Assembly (NCBI GenBank): GCA_910586735.1
Contig: CAJUJW010000024.1
Span: 1 to 36,201 of the forward strand
Reading direction: 5' to 3'
Source: an uncultured Oscillibacter sp.
GTDB taxonomy: Bacteria; Bacillota; Clostridia; Oscillospirales; Oscillospiraceae
Length of the DNA: 36,201 nucleotides
Below the pieces are notes generated by a model, which worked only from the letters and a program-made list of their open reading frames with translations, made no database searches and had not been told where the DNA came from. Positions 1-7,497 of the stretch are shown here, one piece after another; within the stretch, counting starts at the first letter, position 1, and each line of letters starts with the position of its first letter. The translations under genes and the position numbers were made by a program.

Positions 1-131
1 CAGAGTTCTTTGATGAGGTACGCCAACGGTGCCGGTTCAAATACTGGTTTTTCGGACACTACCACGAGGATATGGTCATAGAAAAGAAATATGCGATGCT
101 GTACGAAAAGATCATCCGATTGAAACTGTGA
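1..131 (+). CDS. Metallophosphoesterase, C-terminal end (partial)
   Basis: Only the last 42 codons are in the window, read in the frame that starts at base 3 and ends at a TGA at 129-131. The peptide contains WFFGHYHED, which matches the C-terminal GHxH metal-binding motif of calcineurin-like metallophosphoesterases. This motif supplies late metal ligands of the dinuclear centre. The remaining tail (EKKYAMLYEKIIRLKL) is the usual short final strand and helix. The substrate cannot be inferred from this fragment. The gene runs towards the flagellin gene and shares a bidirectional terminator with it. Family assignment rests on one motif and its position near the end of the protein. Confidence 0.6.
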   Translation, partial: EFFDEVRQRCRFKYWFFGHYHEDMVIEKKYAMLYEKIIRLKL

Positions 132-186
132 AAAACGTCCGGCAGGGCGGGAGCGCAATAGGTTCCCACCTTGCCGGACGTTTTTC
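131..186. terminator. Bidirectional intrinsic terminator
   Basis: A long hairpin has AAAAACGTCCGGC on the left arm and GCCGGACGTTTTT on the right. It starts at the stop codon of the metallophosphoesterase gene. The A-run and T-run at its two ends let it work in both directions, so it can also end transcription coming from the flagellin side. Confidence 0.85.
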
Positions 187-272
187 CGTTGTAGCCACAA
201 TTCGCCGCAGGCTGGGCGGTATATACCTGAACCCCTTGCGCTGCAACGCTTACCCAGGTGCATCTTTTTTAT
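187..272. other. Unassigned segment between terminator and flagellin end
   Basis: No gene is seen here. The segment follows the point where homology to flagellin stops (about 287). It carries an imperfect inverted repeat, CGTTGTAGC at 187-195 and GCTGCAACG at 240-248 (8 of 9 matching). No reading frame on the minus strand resembles the missing flagellin C-terminus. It could be the scar of an insertion, deletion or recombination event that truncated the flagellin gene. I do not recognise it as a known element. Confidence 0.35.
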
Positions 273-2327
273 CTACAGAAGGAAAGTTTTGATATTGATG
301 TCCGCAATGGTTTTGGTCACAGTTTCTTCCTTGCCATCTACCATGACCGTTCCGGGGCCCATGGCGCTGACGTGCATGTCGCCAACCTTGACCAACAACT
401 GGTTGAACTTGTCGGAGGTGTCGCCGATCTGGAGGGTCAGGCCCTTGGTATCGTCAGCGGCTACGGCAGCGGTGTCGGGAGCCTTGTAGCCCAAGGTTTC
501 CTTAATTCCCGCTTCCGTGGTCAGGTCCCATTTACTGTCGGCGTCGCTGGTGCCATCCGCCTTGGTTTTTTCCATCAGGGTGATGCCGGTCCGGTCAGCC
601 TTGGCGGATACGGTCCAGGCGTTGTTTCCGGCAGCCGCCTTGGAAAGCCGCTCGGTAACCTTACCCAGGTCAAAGGTCTTTCCATCACCCACCATGTCGC
701 CCACATAGAGCACTCCGGCCTTGTCCTTGTCGGCATCCTTTGTAGAGACCGTGATTTCCTTGTCCGCAATCGTGAACTTGGCCCCGTCGACAAACATGTC
801 TTCGGTCAGCGTGACAACGGTGCTGGCCAGGCGGTCCCTAGTCTGAGCGTAGCCGTTTTCGACCTCGATGGTCTGGACGTTCCAGTCGCCGCCGGAGCCA
901 GCCGTTCCCTCAGCCGCGCCGGCGGTCCAGGAGCCTGCATCCGCAAGAGCAGCCGCAGCGGGAGCGGTTCCAGCTGTGTCGTATCCGTTTGCGGCATCTG
1001 CGGCGGAGTTATCCGTTACAGCGCCCGCCGTGAAGGTTACGTCCTCAATTTCCTGGGCTCCATCGGTCTTGGCCTCGAAGGTGATTTTCCCGTCCGCGGC
1101 AGCGGAGATGTTAAACAAGTCGCCCAGAGTGACATTATTACCGTCGGCGTCCTGATAAGCGCCGGAGCCATCCGTCTTTTGAGCCGCCAGAGCGCCCAAG
1201 GCAGCCGCCAGATCGGCCGCAGAGGTGGTCGCGGAGAGGTCAGTCTTGGAGAACTTTACCGCCGTGGCGCCGTCCGCCAGTTTAGCCGTAATTTCAATTT
1301 GGGAGTCCGCAATCGCATTTGTTTTATCGGTATTTGTGCCAGTAGAATCCGACGCGCCAGTGCCCAGGACACCAGCGGTATAGGCCCCGGTAACCCACTT
1401 GCCCTTGGTGGCGGCGGTTCCGTCTCCGCCAATCTCCACCTTCATTTTGCCGTCCACATTTTCGGAGGCGTCAGTGGGGGCGGCTTTCTGGGTGAAGACC
1501 AGCTGGTTGTTGGAGGCAGTTACCTCGAAGTCCTGGCCGTTGAACTGGATATATTCTTGGGCATTGGTAAGGGCCGTACCGTCGATCTCTACCTTCCAGC
1601 CGGTGGCCGGTCCAGTAGTGGAGAACGCCTTCGCAATCTCAGAGGCAACATCTCCGCCTGTCTTCGTTCCGAGATCCGCTCCGTCGGCGGTCACCTTGAT
1701 TTCCTTGTCCCCGACCTTGATGGTCATGCTTTCGCCGTCTTTGCCGGAGAACTGGAAGTCCGCCAGGTCCACCTTGAAGGTGGTAGGCTTGTTGTTTCCC
1801 GCTCCATCTTTGTGCAGAATGGTATTCACGCCCAGCTCGCTGCCCGTAGACGCGATGTCCAGCTCACTGACTTCCCCGACGACTGCGGCCTTAGCGGAGC
1901 CATCCAGAGAGCCGTCCAGGAGCTTGATGCCGTTGAAGTTGGCGGAGTCGGCGATGCGGTTGATTTCAGAACGCAGCTGGTTGACTTCCTTCTGGAGGTT
2001 CAGCCGGTCGACGGGGTCGTCATAGGTGCCGTTGGCGGACTGGGTGGCCAGGTAGTCCATGCGGTTGAGCATGTCCTGGATCTCCTGCATGGCGCCCTCG
2101 GCGGTCTTCACCAGGGAGATGCCGTCCTTGACGTTTTTCTGGGCGGCGTTCAGGCCGGTGATCTGGGCCCGCATCTTCTCGGAAATAGCCAGGCCGGCGG
2201 CGTCGTCACCGGCGCGGTTGATCTTGTAGCCGGAGCTCAGCTTTTCCAGGTTCTTGGAAAGAGCGCTGGTGTTGGTGTTGTAGTTCCGGTAGGCATTCAT
2301 TGCCATAATATTATGCTGAATACGCAT
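273..2327 (-). CDS. Flagellin, large variable domain, C-terminally truncated
   Basis: Predicted flagellar filament protein of 684 residues. The start is the ATG at 2327, where MRIQHNIMAMNAYRNYNTN begins, with AAAGGAG about 8 bases upstream. Residues 1 to about 145 are the conserved N-terminal D0/D1 region (LSSGYKINRAGDDAAGLAIS; DRLNLQKEVNQLRSEINRIA). Residues of about 150-625 form a long Ala/Thr/Asp-rich variable domain. Near residue 629 the conserved return into D1 begins (LTLQIGDTSDKFNQL, DMHVSAMG), but the protein ends at residue 684 with INIKTFLL. The usual final 90-110 residues, including the DLGAxQNRLxH helix and the C-terminal D0 helix needed for polymerisation and export, are absent. 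The promoter and ribosome binding site look intact, so this may be a recently truncated gene, a silent cassette, or half of a recombining flagellin system. Confidence 0.9.
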   Translation of the reverse strand: MRIQHNIMAMNAYRNYNTNTSALSKNLEKLSSGYKINRAGDDAAGLAISEKMRAQITGLNAAQKNVKDGISLVKTAEGAMQEIQDMLNRMDYLATQSANGTYDDPVDRLNLQKEVNQLRSEINRIADSANFNGIKLLDGSLDGSAKAAVVGEVSELDIASTGSELGVNTILHKDGAGNNKPTTFKVDLADFQFSGKDGESMTIKVGDKEIKVTADGADLGTKTGGDVASEIAKAFSTTGPATGWKVEIDGTALTNAQEYIQFNGQDFEVTASNNQLVFTQKAAPTDASENVDGKMKVEIGGDGTAATKGKWVTGAYTAGVLGTGASDSTGTNTDKTNAIADSQIEITAKLADGATAVKFSKTDLSATTSAADLAAALGALAAQKTDGSGAYQDADGNNVTLGDLFNISAAADGKITFEAKTDGAQEIEDVTFTAGAVTDNSAADAANGYDTAGTAPAAAALADAGSWTAGAAEGTAGSGGDWNVQTIEVENGYAQTRDRLASTVVTLTEDMFVDGAKFTIADKEITVSTKDADKDKAGVLYVGDMVGDGKTFDLGKVTERLSKAAAGNNAWTVSAKADRTGITLMEKTKADGTSDADSKWDLTTEAGIKETLGYKAPDTAAVAADDTKGLTLQIGDTSDKFNQLLVKVGDMHVSAMGPGTVMVDGKEETVTKTIADINIKTFLL

Positions 2328-2409
2328 GAAAGTGACTCCTTTCAAATTTTTAACGTGCCGGAGGGAATCCTTTCCCAAGGCACACATGGGTGGAGCGCCG
2401 TTCCTCCGT

Positions 2410-2427
2410 CCGCTGTGGCCACAGCGG
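2410..2427. repeat. Perfect 18-bp palindrome in the flagellin leader
   Basis: CCGCTGTGGCCACAGCGG is an exact palindrome with 9-base arms. It lies in the roughly 180-base untranslated leader between the sigma-28-like promoter and the flagellin start. As RNA it would form a stable hairpin, and as DNA it could be a protein site. Function unknown. Confidence 0.5.
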
Positions 2428-2510
2428 CGCGGCTGTTCAGCGCGGGACAATATTCCAACCGGCCTAGGACCGGGTGAAACCGGGGGTGCGCTGGAATGTC
2501 TTCGATAACT

Positions 2511-2537
2511 CTATCGGATGCGCCAGGAAATAATTAA
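2511..2537 (-). promoter_or_regulatory. Sigma-28 (SigD)-type promoter of the flagellin gene
   Basis: Read on the minus strand, the sequence is TTAATTAT, 11 bases, TCCGATAG. The sigma-28 flagellar consensus is TAAAGTTT-N11-GCCGATAA, so spacing is exact and the CCGATA core is conserved. It lies about 185 bases upstream of the flagellin ATG and just beyond the end of the DUF4832 gene, which supports the flagellin being a separate, motility-regulated unit. Confidence 0.75.
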
Positions 2538-2562
2538 GGCTTTTCCCTAAAAATTTTCTAGT

Positions 2563-3843
2563 TCACTTTTGTCGCCCCTTCAGCCGCCCCAGGGGGACCG
2601 AACCGGCGGCGTCCCGGTTGGCGAAGCGGAGGGGGCGGCCGTCCGCCCGGCTCCTCAGCGCCAGGGAGAGGAACAGCGGGCCGGACAGTCCGCTCTCCGG
2701 CGGCAGGGGGACCGGCAGTTTTGTCTTTTTCCCCCAGGCCCGCGCGTCCGTGTCCAGGCGGCGCTCCTCACGGGTTCCGTCCTCCCGCTCCACAATCAGG
2801 AAGCAGTCCGTCTCCCCGCACACGCCGGAAAAGCCCCGGTTCTCGATGACGACCCGCAGGGCCCGGCCCATTTTCACGGCGTCCCGGACCACAAAGCGGG
2901 GGCCCAGACGCCGCCCGATGTAGTCATAGCCGCTGACGCCCCGCCAGCAGTCCGGCGCGTCCACGGTCTCCTGTTTCCAGAAATCCAGCTGCCGCTTGTG
3001 GTAGGCGCTGTTCAGATAGCACAGGTGGAGCTTTTCCAGCTCCGCCGCCGCCCGGCGGAAACTCACCGGCGGATTGGAGGCCACCGCCTCCCCGCCCACG
3101 GGCCGCCCGGCCATGGTCCGGCTCTGCCAGTCCAGCTCTCTTCTCCGGCTCCAGCGCCCGGCGGCGTCGGGGCCGTGGACGGCGGCGTAGGTGCCCAGGT
3201 CCGTCTCGGACCCAAAGAGACCGTCGTTAAACAGGGTCAGCTTCTCCACAAGGCCGGGCTCCCCGGACAATCGGGCCGCGATGGCCCGCCACTGGGCCGG
3301 GGTCCTCACCGCCAGGAAGCATTTTCCCTCCACGGCCCGGTACAGGGTGAGGACGAGACGCGACATGGCGGACTCCGAGAGGAATCTGGAGTCGTGCATC
3401 TCCCCCCAGCTTCCCACGAAAATCCCCTGGAGGGTCAGGATGTCCCCGGCGCGGGCGCGAATCAGGGGGCCAAGCTGCTCCATGTGCCTGTGAATCAGCG
3501 CCTCGGACTCCGGCTCCCGCCAGAGGCCCCGACCCTCCAGGTCGTAGGTTACCCGGAGGATGATTTGCTTTTCGCAGCGGCGGAAACAGTCCAGGAGCTC
3601 CTCCATGCGCCGCAGGACCCCGGCGGTGAGGTCCTCCTCCCGGAAAAAGCCGATGTCAAACTGCAAAAGGGCCAGGCTCTCCCCGCTCTGGCAGAGGTCC
3701 CCGGACAAAAGCCGGAGGTCCGGGGACGGAAACACCCTCCCGGAGACCTCCTTGAACGCGTAGGAATAGATATGATACCACCCGCAGCCGGGGTTTCCCA
3801 GCGGTTCCCCGCTCTCCTCAAAACGCGCCTTGTAAAACCTCAT
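2563..3843 (-). CDS. DUF4874/DUF4832 protein (TIM-barrel-like)
   Basis: A protein of 426 residues matching the two-part DUF4874-DUF4832 family. Near the N-terminus it has NPGCGWYHIYSYAF, followed by barrel-type segments LALLQFDIGFFRE, IILRVTYD and LQGIFVGSWGEMHDSRF. The DUF4832 part carries LTLFNDGLFGSETDLGTY and LHLCYLNSAYHKRQLDFW. Family members resemble glycoside hydrolases in fold, but their substrates are largely unknown to me. I prefer the ATG at 3843, which has GGAG six bases upstream, over an in-frame GTG at 3855 with no ribosome binding site. No signal peptide is evident, so it is probably cytoplasmic. It is the last gene of the polysaccharide locus, 21 bases after the GT2 gene, and so may act on the polymer or its precursors (inference). 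Confidence 0.75.
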   Translation of the reverse strand: MRFYKARFEESGEPLGNPGCGWYHIYSYAFKEVSGRVFPSPDLRLLSGDLCQSGESLALLQFDIGFFREEDLTAGVLRRMEELLDCFRRCEKQIILRVTYDLEGRGLWREPESEALIHRHMEQLGPLIRARAGDILTLQGIFVGSWGEMHDSRFLSESAMSRLVLTLYRAVEGKCFLAVRTPAQWRAIAARLSGEPGLVEKLTLFNDGLFGSETDLGTYAAVHGPDAAGRWSRRRELDWQSRTMAGRPVGGEAVASNPPVSFRRAAAELEKLHLCYLNSAYHKRQLDFWKQETVDAPDCWRGVSGYDYIGRRLGPRFVVRDAVKMGRALRVVIENRGFSGVCGETDCFLIVEREDGTREERRLDTDARAWGKKTKLPVPLPPESGLSGPLFLSLALRSRADGRPLRFANRDAAGSVPLGRLKGRQK

Positions 3844-3864
3844 CTCTCGCTCCACCAGCGGCGC

Positions 3865-4617
3865 TCACCGCGCCGGTCCCCGCCGCTTCTCCAGCCTCAC
3901 CCGCCAGATGACCGCCGGAATCTCAAACAGCATTCTGCACATATACCAGCCGGTCTGGAGGCCCTTGTGCATGCCCTGGCCCTCTTTCCTGGCGTGCATC
4001 ACCGCCGGAATCTCCGTCACACGGAACCCCAAAAGCAGCATCTGAATCACCATGTTGGCGTCCGGGTATTTGTCGTCAAAGTGCCCCTTCTCCCCGTAAT
4101 AGGCGAAGGCCCTCCTGCTCAGGCCCTGGAGGCCGGTGGTGGGGTCGGCGATCCGCCGCCCGGCAATCAGGCGGATCAGGAACCGGAACCAGCGGAACGC
4201 CGCCCATTTCAGGAAGATCACCGGGAACTCCGTGCTTCCCTCCATGAAGCGGGAGGCCAGCACGATGTCCGGGGCGTTTTCCGTCTCCCGCAGCCGCTGG
4301 TAAATCTGGGGGATGTTGCAGACATCGTGCTGCCCGTCGCCGTCCATCTGGATTATGTAGCGGTATCCCTTTTCCAGGGCGTACCGATACCCGATTTGCA
4401 GGGAGGTCCCGTAGCCCATCCGCTCCAGGTTCGTCAGCATATGTACCGGCCACTTCCGAACGACCCGGGCCGTGCCGTCCTCCGAGGCGTCGTTGATGAC
4501 CACGATGTCCGCCAGGTCCTGAATCCGCCGGCGGGCCACCTCTTCCAGGACGGCCCCTATGTTCTCTTCCTCATTGCGCGCCGGTATCAGCACCAGCAGT
4601 TCCTTCCGTTCCCTCAT
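3865..4617 (-). CDS. GT2 glycosyltransferase, polyprenyl-phosphate mannosyltransferase-like
   Basis: A 250-residue family 2 glycosyltransferase. The N-terminus LLVLIPARNEEENIGAVL is the nucleotide-sugar binding strand. IVVINDASEDGTA follows, and the DxD motif lies in QMDGDGQHD. The conserved late segment is ADPTTGLQGLSRRAF. This pattern matches DPM1-like enzymes, which usually move a sugar from a nucleotide carrier onto polyprenyl phosphate at the inner membrane face. There are no C-terminal membrane segments, so it is likely peripheral. DPM1-like enzymes are often encoded next to DUF2304 proteins, and the gene just upstream (15-base gap) has a DUF2304-like N-terminus, which supports a functional pair. 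The ribosome binding site (GAAGGA) is very close to the ATG, so start confidence is moderate. Confidence 0.85.
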   Translation of the reverse strand: MRERKELLVLIPARNEEENIGAVLEEVARRRIQDLADIVVINDASEDGTARVVRKWPVHMLTNLERMGYGTSLQIGYRYALEKGYRYIIQMDGDGQHDVCNIPQIYQRLRETENAPDIVLASRFMEGSTEFPVIFLKWAAFRWFRFLIRLIAGRRIADPTTGLQGLSRRAFAYYGEKGHFDDKYPDANMVIQMLLLGFRVTEIPAVMHARKEGQGMHKGLQTGWYMCRMLFEIPAVIWRVRLEKRRGPAR

Positions 4618-4632
4618 GTCCTTCGCCGACTT

Positions 4633-6153
4633 TTACCCTTTCTGCTCCCACAGCTCCTCCCAGGAATCCCTGCGGCAGCCGCTCTCCGCCTTTCTGGAGC
4701 CCGCGCGGCGTCCCAGCTCCTTCCGCGTCTCCTCGTCTTCCAAAAGCCGCTTGACGCGGTCCGCCAGCGCCGCCGGGTCAAAGGGGCACAGAAGCCCGTC
4801 TTGACCGTCCGTAATCTCCTCCCGGTTGCCGTTGCAGTCGGAGACAATGGCGGCGCAGCCCAGGGCCAGGGCCTCCTGCAGGGCGAGGCTCTTCCCCTCA
4901 AAGCGGGTGGCGTGTACGTAAACGTCCGTTCGCGCGTAGTAGGGATAGGGGTTCTCCACCGCGCCCAGGAGAACAAAGTCCTCCGTCAGGCCCAGCTTCG
5001 CCCGCTTCCGCTCCAGGGCCTTCCGCTCCTCACCCTCGCCCAGCACGTACCAGCGGACGGGGACGCCCCGCTTCTTCAGGATATCCAAGGCGTCCAGCGC
5101 CATGTCGTAGCCCTTTTGATACGTGAGCCTCCCCACGGTCAGCAGCCGCTTTCCCTGCCAGCTGTCCGAAAAGCCCCCGCCCTCCCGGGCCCGCTCCCGG
5201 ATGCCCTCCAAGTCAATCATATTGGGGAACAGCCTGAGCCGGGAGGCGTACTCCGGGTACAGGGCCTCGAAGCCCTGGCTCACCTCTCTGGAGACGGCAA
5301 AAATCCTGGAGAAGGCCCGCCAGCAGTCCTGGTCCATGGCCCGGGTGTACCCGGCGCTCTCGTAGTCCACGTGAATCAGCGCCGCCTTTTTCTCCGCCTT
5401 TACATAGTCCGCCACATAATAGGCGGCTCCTCCCTCCATCCAGGCCACCGCCATGTCGAAGCCCGCCGGGAAGCGCGGGGCCCCCTCGGCCATGGTCCGC
5501 CACAGCAGTTTGTCCAGCTGTACCCGCCTCTTCCTGCACATCGCCGCCAGGGTACGGACAATGTAAGCCGCCTTGCGGCACAGCCCGCCGTTTCTAAAAA
5601 AGGCCCTCAGGACGCTTCCGATCATCCGCCGGCGTCCCGCCCCCGACAAAACGGACATGGCGCTGGGCCGGCGGTTCAGCACGTTCACATAATCGGGCAG
5701 CTGATTGAAGAGCTCTCCCTGGCCCATAAGCACGTAGAGATACACCTCGTAGGAGGCGTCGTGAACGCGCCGCAAAGCCTGCAGCAGAAGGGTTTCCGCC
5801 CCCGCCTTTCCCAGGGTGTTCACCACCAGCAGAAGACTCTTTTTCCCGTCTCTTCGCAGGGTATCTTCCATATTCCGCTCCTGCCTCCGTTCCCACGACA
5901 GGGCCCGCCTCACGCTGGCCCAGAGCCCAAGACTCACAGCACAGCCTCCGCAGACAAGAAGTCCCCAGGCCGTCCCGGCCCGAAGCCCTCTCAGAAAGGC
6001 CCGCACGGGCGGCAGGGCCTCCGCGAAAATCAGCAGCGTCCCCGCTATGCCCCACAGGGCGCACAAGTTCGTATTCAGTTTTCCCCCGGCCCGAAGCCGG
6101 ATACTGATCAATATCAGAATGATCCCGGCTGCTGGAACCACTGCCAAACTCAT
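4633..6153 (-). CDS. DUF2304-like membrane domain fused to GT4 glycosyltransferase
   Basis: A 506-residue protein with two parts. Residues 1 to about 95 resemble DUF2304: a first hydrophobic segment (VVPAAGIILILISIRL), the sequence NTNLCALWGIAGTLLIF, and a third segment near residues 65-80, ending in a charged helix. Residues of about 105-506 form a GT-B, GT4-type glycosyltransferase, with LLLVVNTLGKAGAETLLLQ at the start and a C-terminal half containing LLTVGRLTYQKGYDMAL, WYVLGEGEE and the donor-site segment ATRFEGKSLALQEALALGC. The start ATG at 6153 has AAGGAAG eight bases upstream, and no internal start with a good ribosome binding site is evident near residue 94. DUF2304 proteins are normally stand-alone partners of GT2 enzymes, so fusion to a GT4 enzyme is unusual. 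It may anchor the transferase at the membrane. Confidence 0.8.
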   Translation of the reverse strand: MSLAVVPAAGIILILISIRLRAGGKLNTNLCALWGIAGTLLIFAEALPPVRAFLRGLRAGTAWGLLVCGGCAVSLGLWASVRRALSWERRQERNMEDTLRRDGKKSLLLVVNTLGKAGAETLLLQALRRVHDASYEVYLYVLMGQGELFNQLPDYVNVLNRRPSAMSVLSGAGRRRMIGSVLRAFFRNGGLCRKAAYIVRTLAAMCRKRRVQLDKLLWRTMAEGAPRFPAGFDMAVAWMEGGAAYYVADYVKAEKKAALIHVDYESAGYTRAMDQDCWRAFSRIFAVSREVSQGFEALYPEYASRLRLFPNMIDLEGIRERAREGGGFSDSWQGKRLLTVGRLTYQKGYDMALDALDILKKRGVPVRWYVLGEGEERKALERKRAKLGLTEDFVLLGAVENPYPYYARTDVYVHATRFEGKSLALQEALALGCAAIVSDCNGNREEITDGQDGLLCPFDPAALADRVKRLLEDEETRKELGRRAGSRKAESGCRRDSWEELWEQKG

Positions 6154-6265
6154 ACGATTCGCTTCCTTTTCCCGTCTTCCGCTGGGGCGCTGTAGAATGC
6201 ATTTTATGGCTCTTCGCTCTCCAGGTGGCGTCCCGAGGGTTACGGGACCATGTTCCGAAACTCTG

Positions 6266-7270
6266 TCAAGTGCCGTCCTCTGACGCCCATAATCTCTCTA
6301 GTTTTTTGTACAGTATATAACAAACTTGATATCCCGGATAGCAGTAAAAAGCCAGGAAGTATCCCAGTTTTGTTTTCCAATCTATTTGCTTTTTCCCAAT
6401 AAATCCCTTGTTCTCCTCTCTCAGCTTCAGCGTGTAGCTGATCAAATCAGGGTCGCTTCTCACATGGCCCTCTACATGCCACGAGGCAATTTGTCCTAAG
6501 ACAATTTCTTTCCATGTGAAAAAAGACCGCTCCCGCCCCGCCTCTTTCTCTTGGGCACAGATATATTCATAGCACTCATATAGGCTTCCACAAGCCTTTA
6601 TTGAACGCTCTTTGCTCAGGCTCTCCCGGTATTTTCTGTAATAATACCCATTCTCATACAAGACGGCGGCGTCCGCTCCATCCGCCAGAATCTGATATAC
6701 ATATTTCGAGTCCTCGCCGCTTGACAGGTTCTCATCAAATTTGACCCCGCAGGCGGCAGACTTCCGAATGAATTTTCCCCCGAGCACATACATCCGCAAA
6801 TATTGCAGGGCCTCCTCCTGGTTCAGATACCTGTACTTCTTCCCCGGAAGCTCCTCATCGGAGACACAAAGCCGGGACACGCTCTTTTCAAAGCGCTCTG
6901 TCGGCAGCTCCAGAATGCCCACGGCGGTCACCACCGCCCTAGTCCTCTCCGCCAGCTCCAGGAGCCTCTCCAAAAGCCTGGGATGAATGGCGTCGTCGCT
7001 GTCCAGAAAAAAGACATACTCCCCTTCCGCCGCCTCCAGCCCGGCGTTCCGCGCTGCGGACACGCCCTGATGGGGCCGGGGCAGGAAGCGAATCCGCCGG
7101 TCCCGCCGGGCCAGCTCCTCACACAGCTTCTCCGAGCCGTCCGTGGGCCCATCGGCTATCAGGAGCAGTTCAAAATCCGCCCAGGTCTGCCTCAACACGG
7201 ACTCGACGCAGAAATTCAAATAGGGCGCGGAATTGTAAACCGGGACAATCACCGAGATTTTTCTACCCAT
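6266..7270 (-). CDS. GT2 glycosyltransferase (A-fold)
   Basis: A 334-residue family 2 glycosyltransferase. Motifs in order: KISVIVPVYNSAPYLNFCVE at the N-terminus, LLLIADGPTDGSEKLCEEL, GVSAARNAGLEAAEGEYVFF, and the metal-binding DSDD at about residues 92-95. LSSGEDSKYVYQIL is the usual acceptor-site acidic segment. The C-terminal third is basic and aromatic without clear membrane helices. The start ATG at 7270 has GGAGG ten bases upstream. Such enzymes add one sugar to a lipid- or protein-linked acceptor, and the sugar cannot be told from sequence. Gaps of 227 bases upstream and 112 downstream are longer than in the rest of the locus, so it could have its own control. The 3' third looks AT-richer than its neighbours, which hints at a mosaic origin. 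Confidence 0.88.
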   Translation of the reverse strand: MGRKISVIVPVYNSAPYLNFCVESVLRQTWADFELLLIADGPTDGSEKLCEELARRDRRIRFLPRPHQGVSAARNAGLEAAEGEYVFFLDSDDAIHPRLLERLLELAERTRAVVTAVGILELPTERFEKSVSRLCVSDEELPGKKYRYLNQEEALQYLRMYVLGGKFIRKSAACGVKFDENLSSGEDSKYVYQILADGADAAVLYENGYYYRKYRESLSKERSIKACGSLYECYEYICAQEKEAGRERSFFTWKEIVLGQIASWHVEGHVRSDPDLISYTLKLREENKGFIGKKQIDWKTKLGYFLAFYCYPGYQVCYILYKKLERLWASEDGT

Positions 7271-7443
7271 GACTCATACGCCTCCGAACCCTCCAACAGG
7301 GACCACCGCCAGCCTGAGCCCGGCGAACCGAGGTCCCCGCGCTCGGCCGGTATGAAAACAGGCCGCCCAGGTCAACGGGCCTGCCACGCAGCCTCCATTT
7401 CCCAGCAGCCTGTTTCCATGTACCGCAAAAACGTTTTTATTTT

Positions 7444-7469
7444 CAGCCGGCAAAATCGCCGCCCGGCTG
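7444..7469 (-). terminator. Possible weak hairpin after the large membrane protein gene
   Basis: CAGCCGG and CCGGCTG form a seven-base stem about 30 bases past the stop of the gene ending at 7498. No T-run follows directly; AAAATAAAAACGTTTTT follows instead. It may cause partial termination inside the locus. The rest of 7271-7497 shows no gene and no convincing promoter. Confidence 0.3.
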
Positions 7470-7497
7470 CCCCAGGGCGTTCTCCGCCTGTAAGCGG

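Noticed and set aside
29..292. 87-codon plus-strand open frame at the left edge
   Set aside because: It crosses a strong terminator and runs in a different frame from the metallophosphoesterase tail, which has a recognisable GHYH motif.
258..2477. Long open frame on the plus strand opposite flagellin
   Set aside because: It mirrors the flagellin gene, has no family motifs, and the minus-strand frame has the conserved flagellin N-terminus, promoter and ribosome binding site.
2569..6195. 1208-codon open frame on the plus strand
   Set aside because: It is antisense to three minus-strand genes with clear motifs. High GC keeps it open, and its product is proline/arginine/histidine-rich without any domain.
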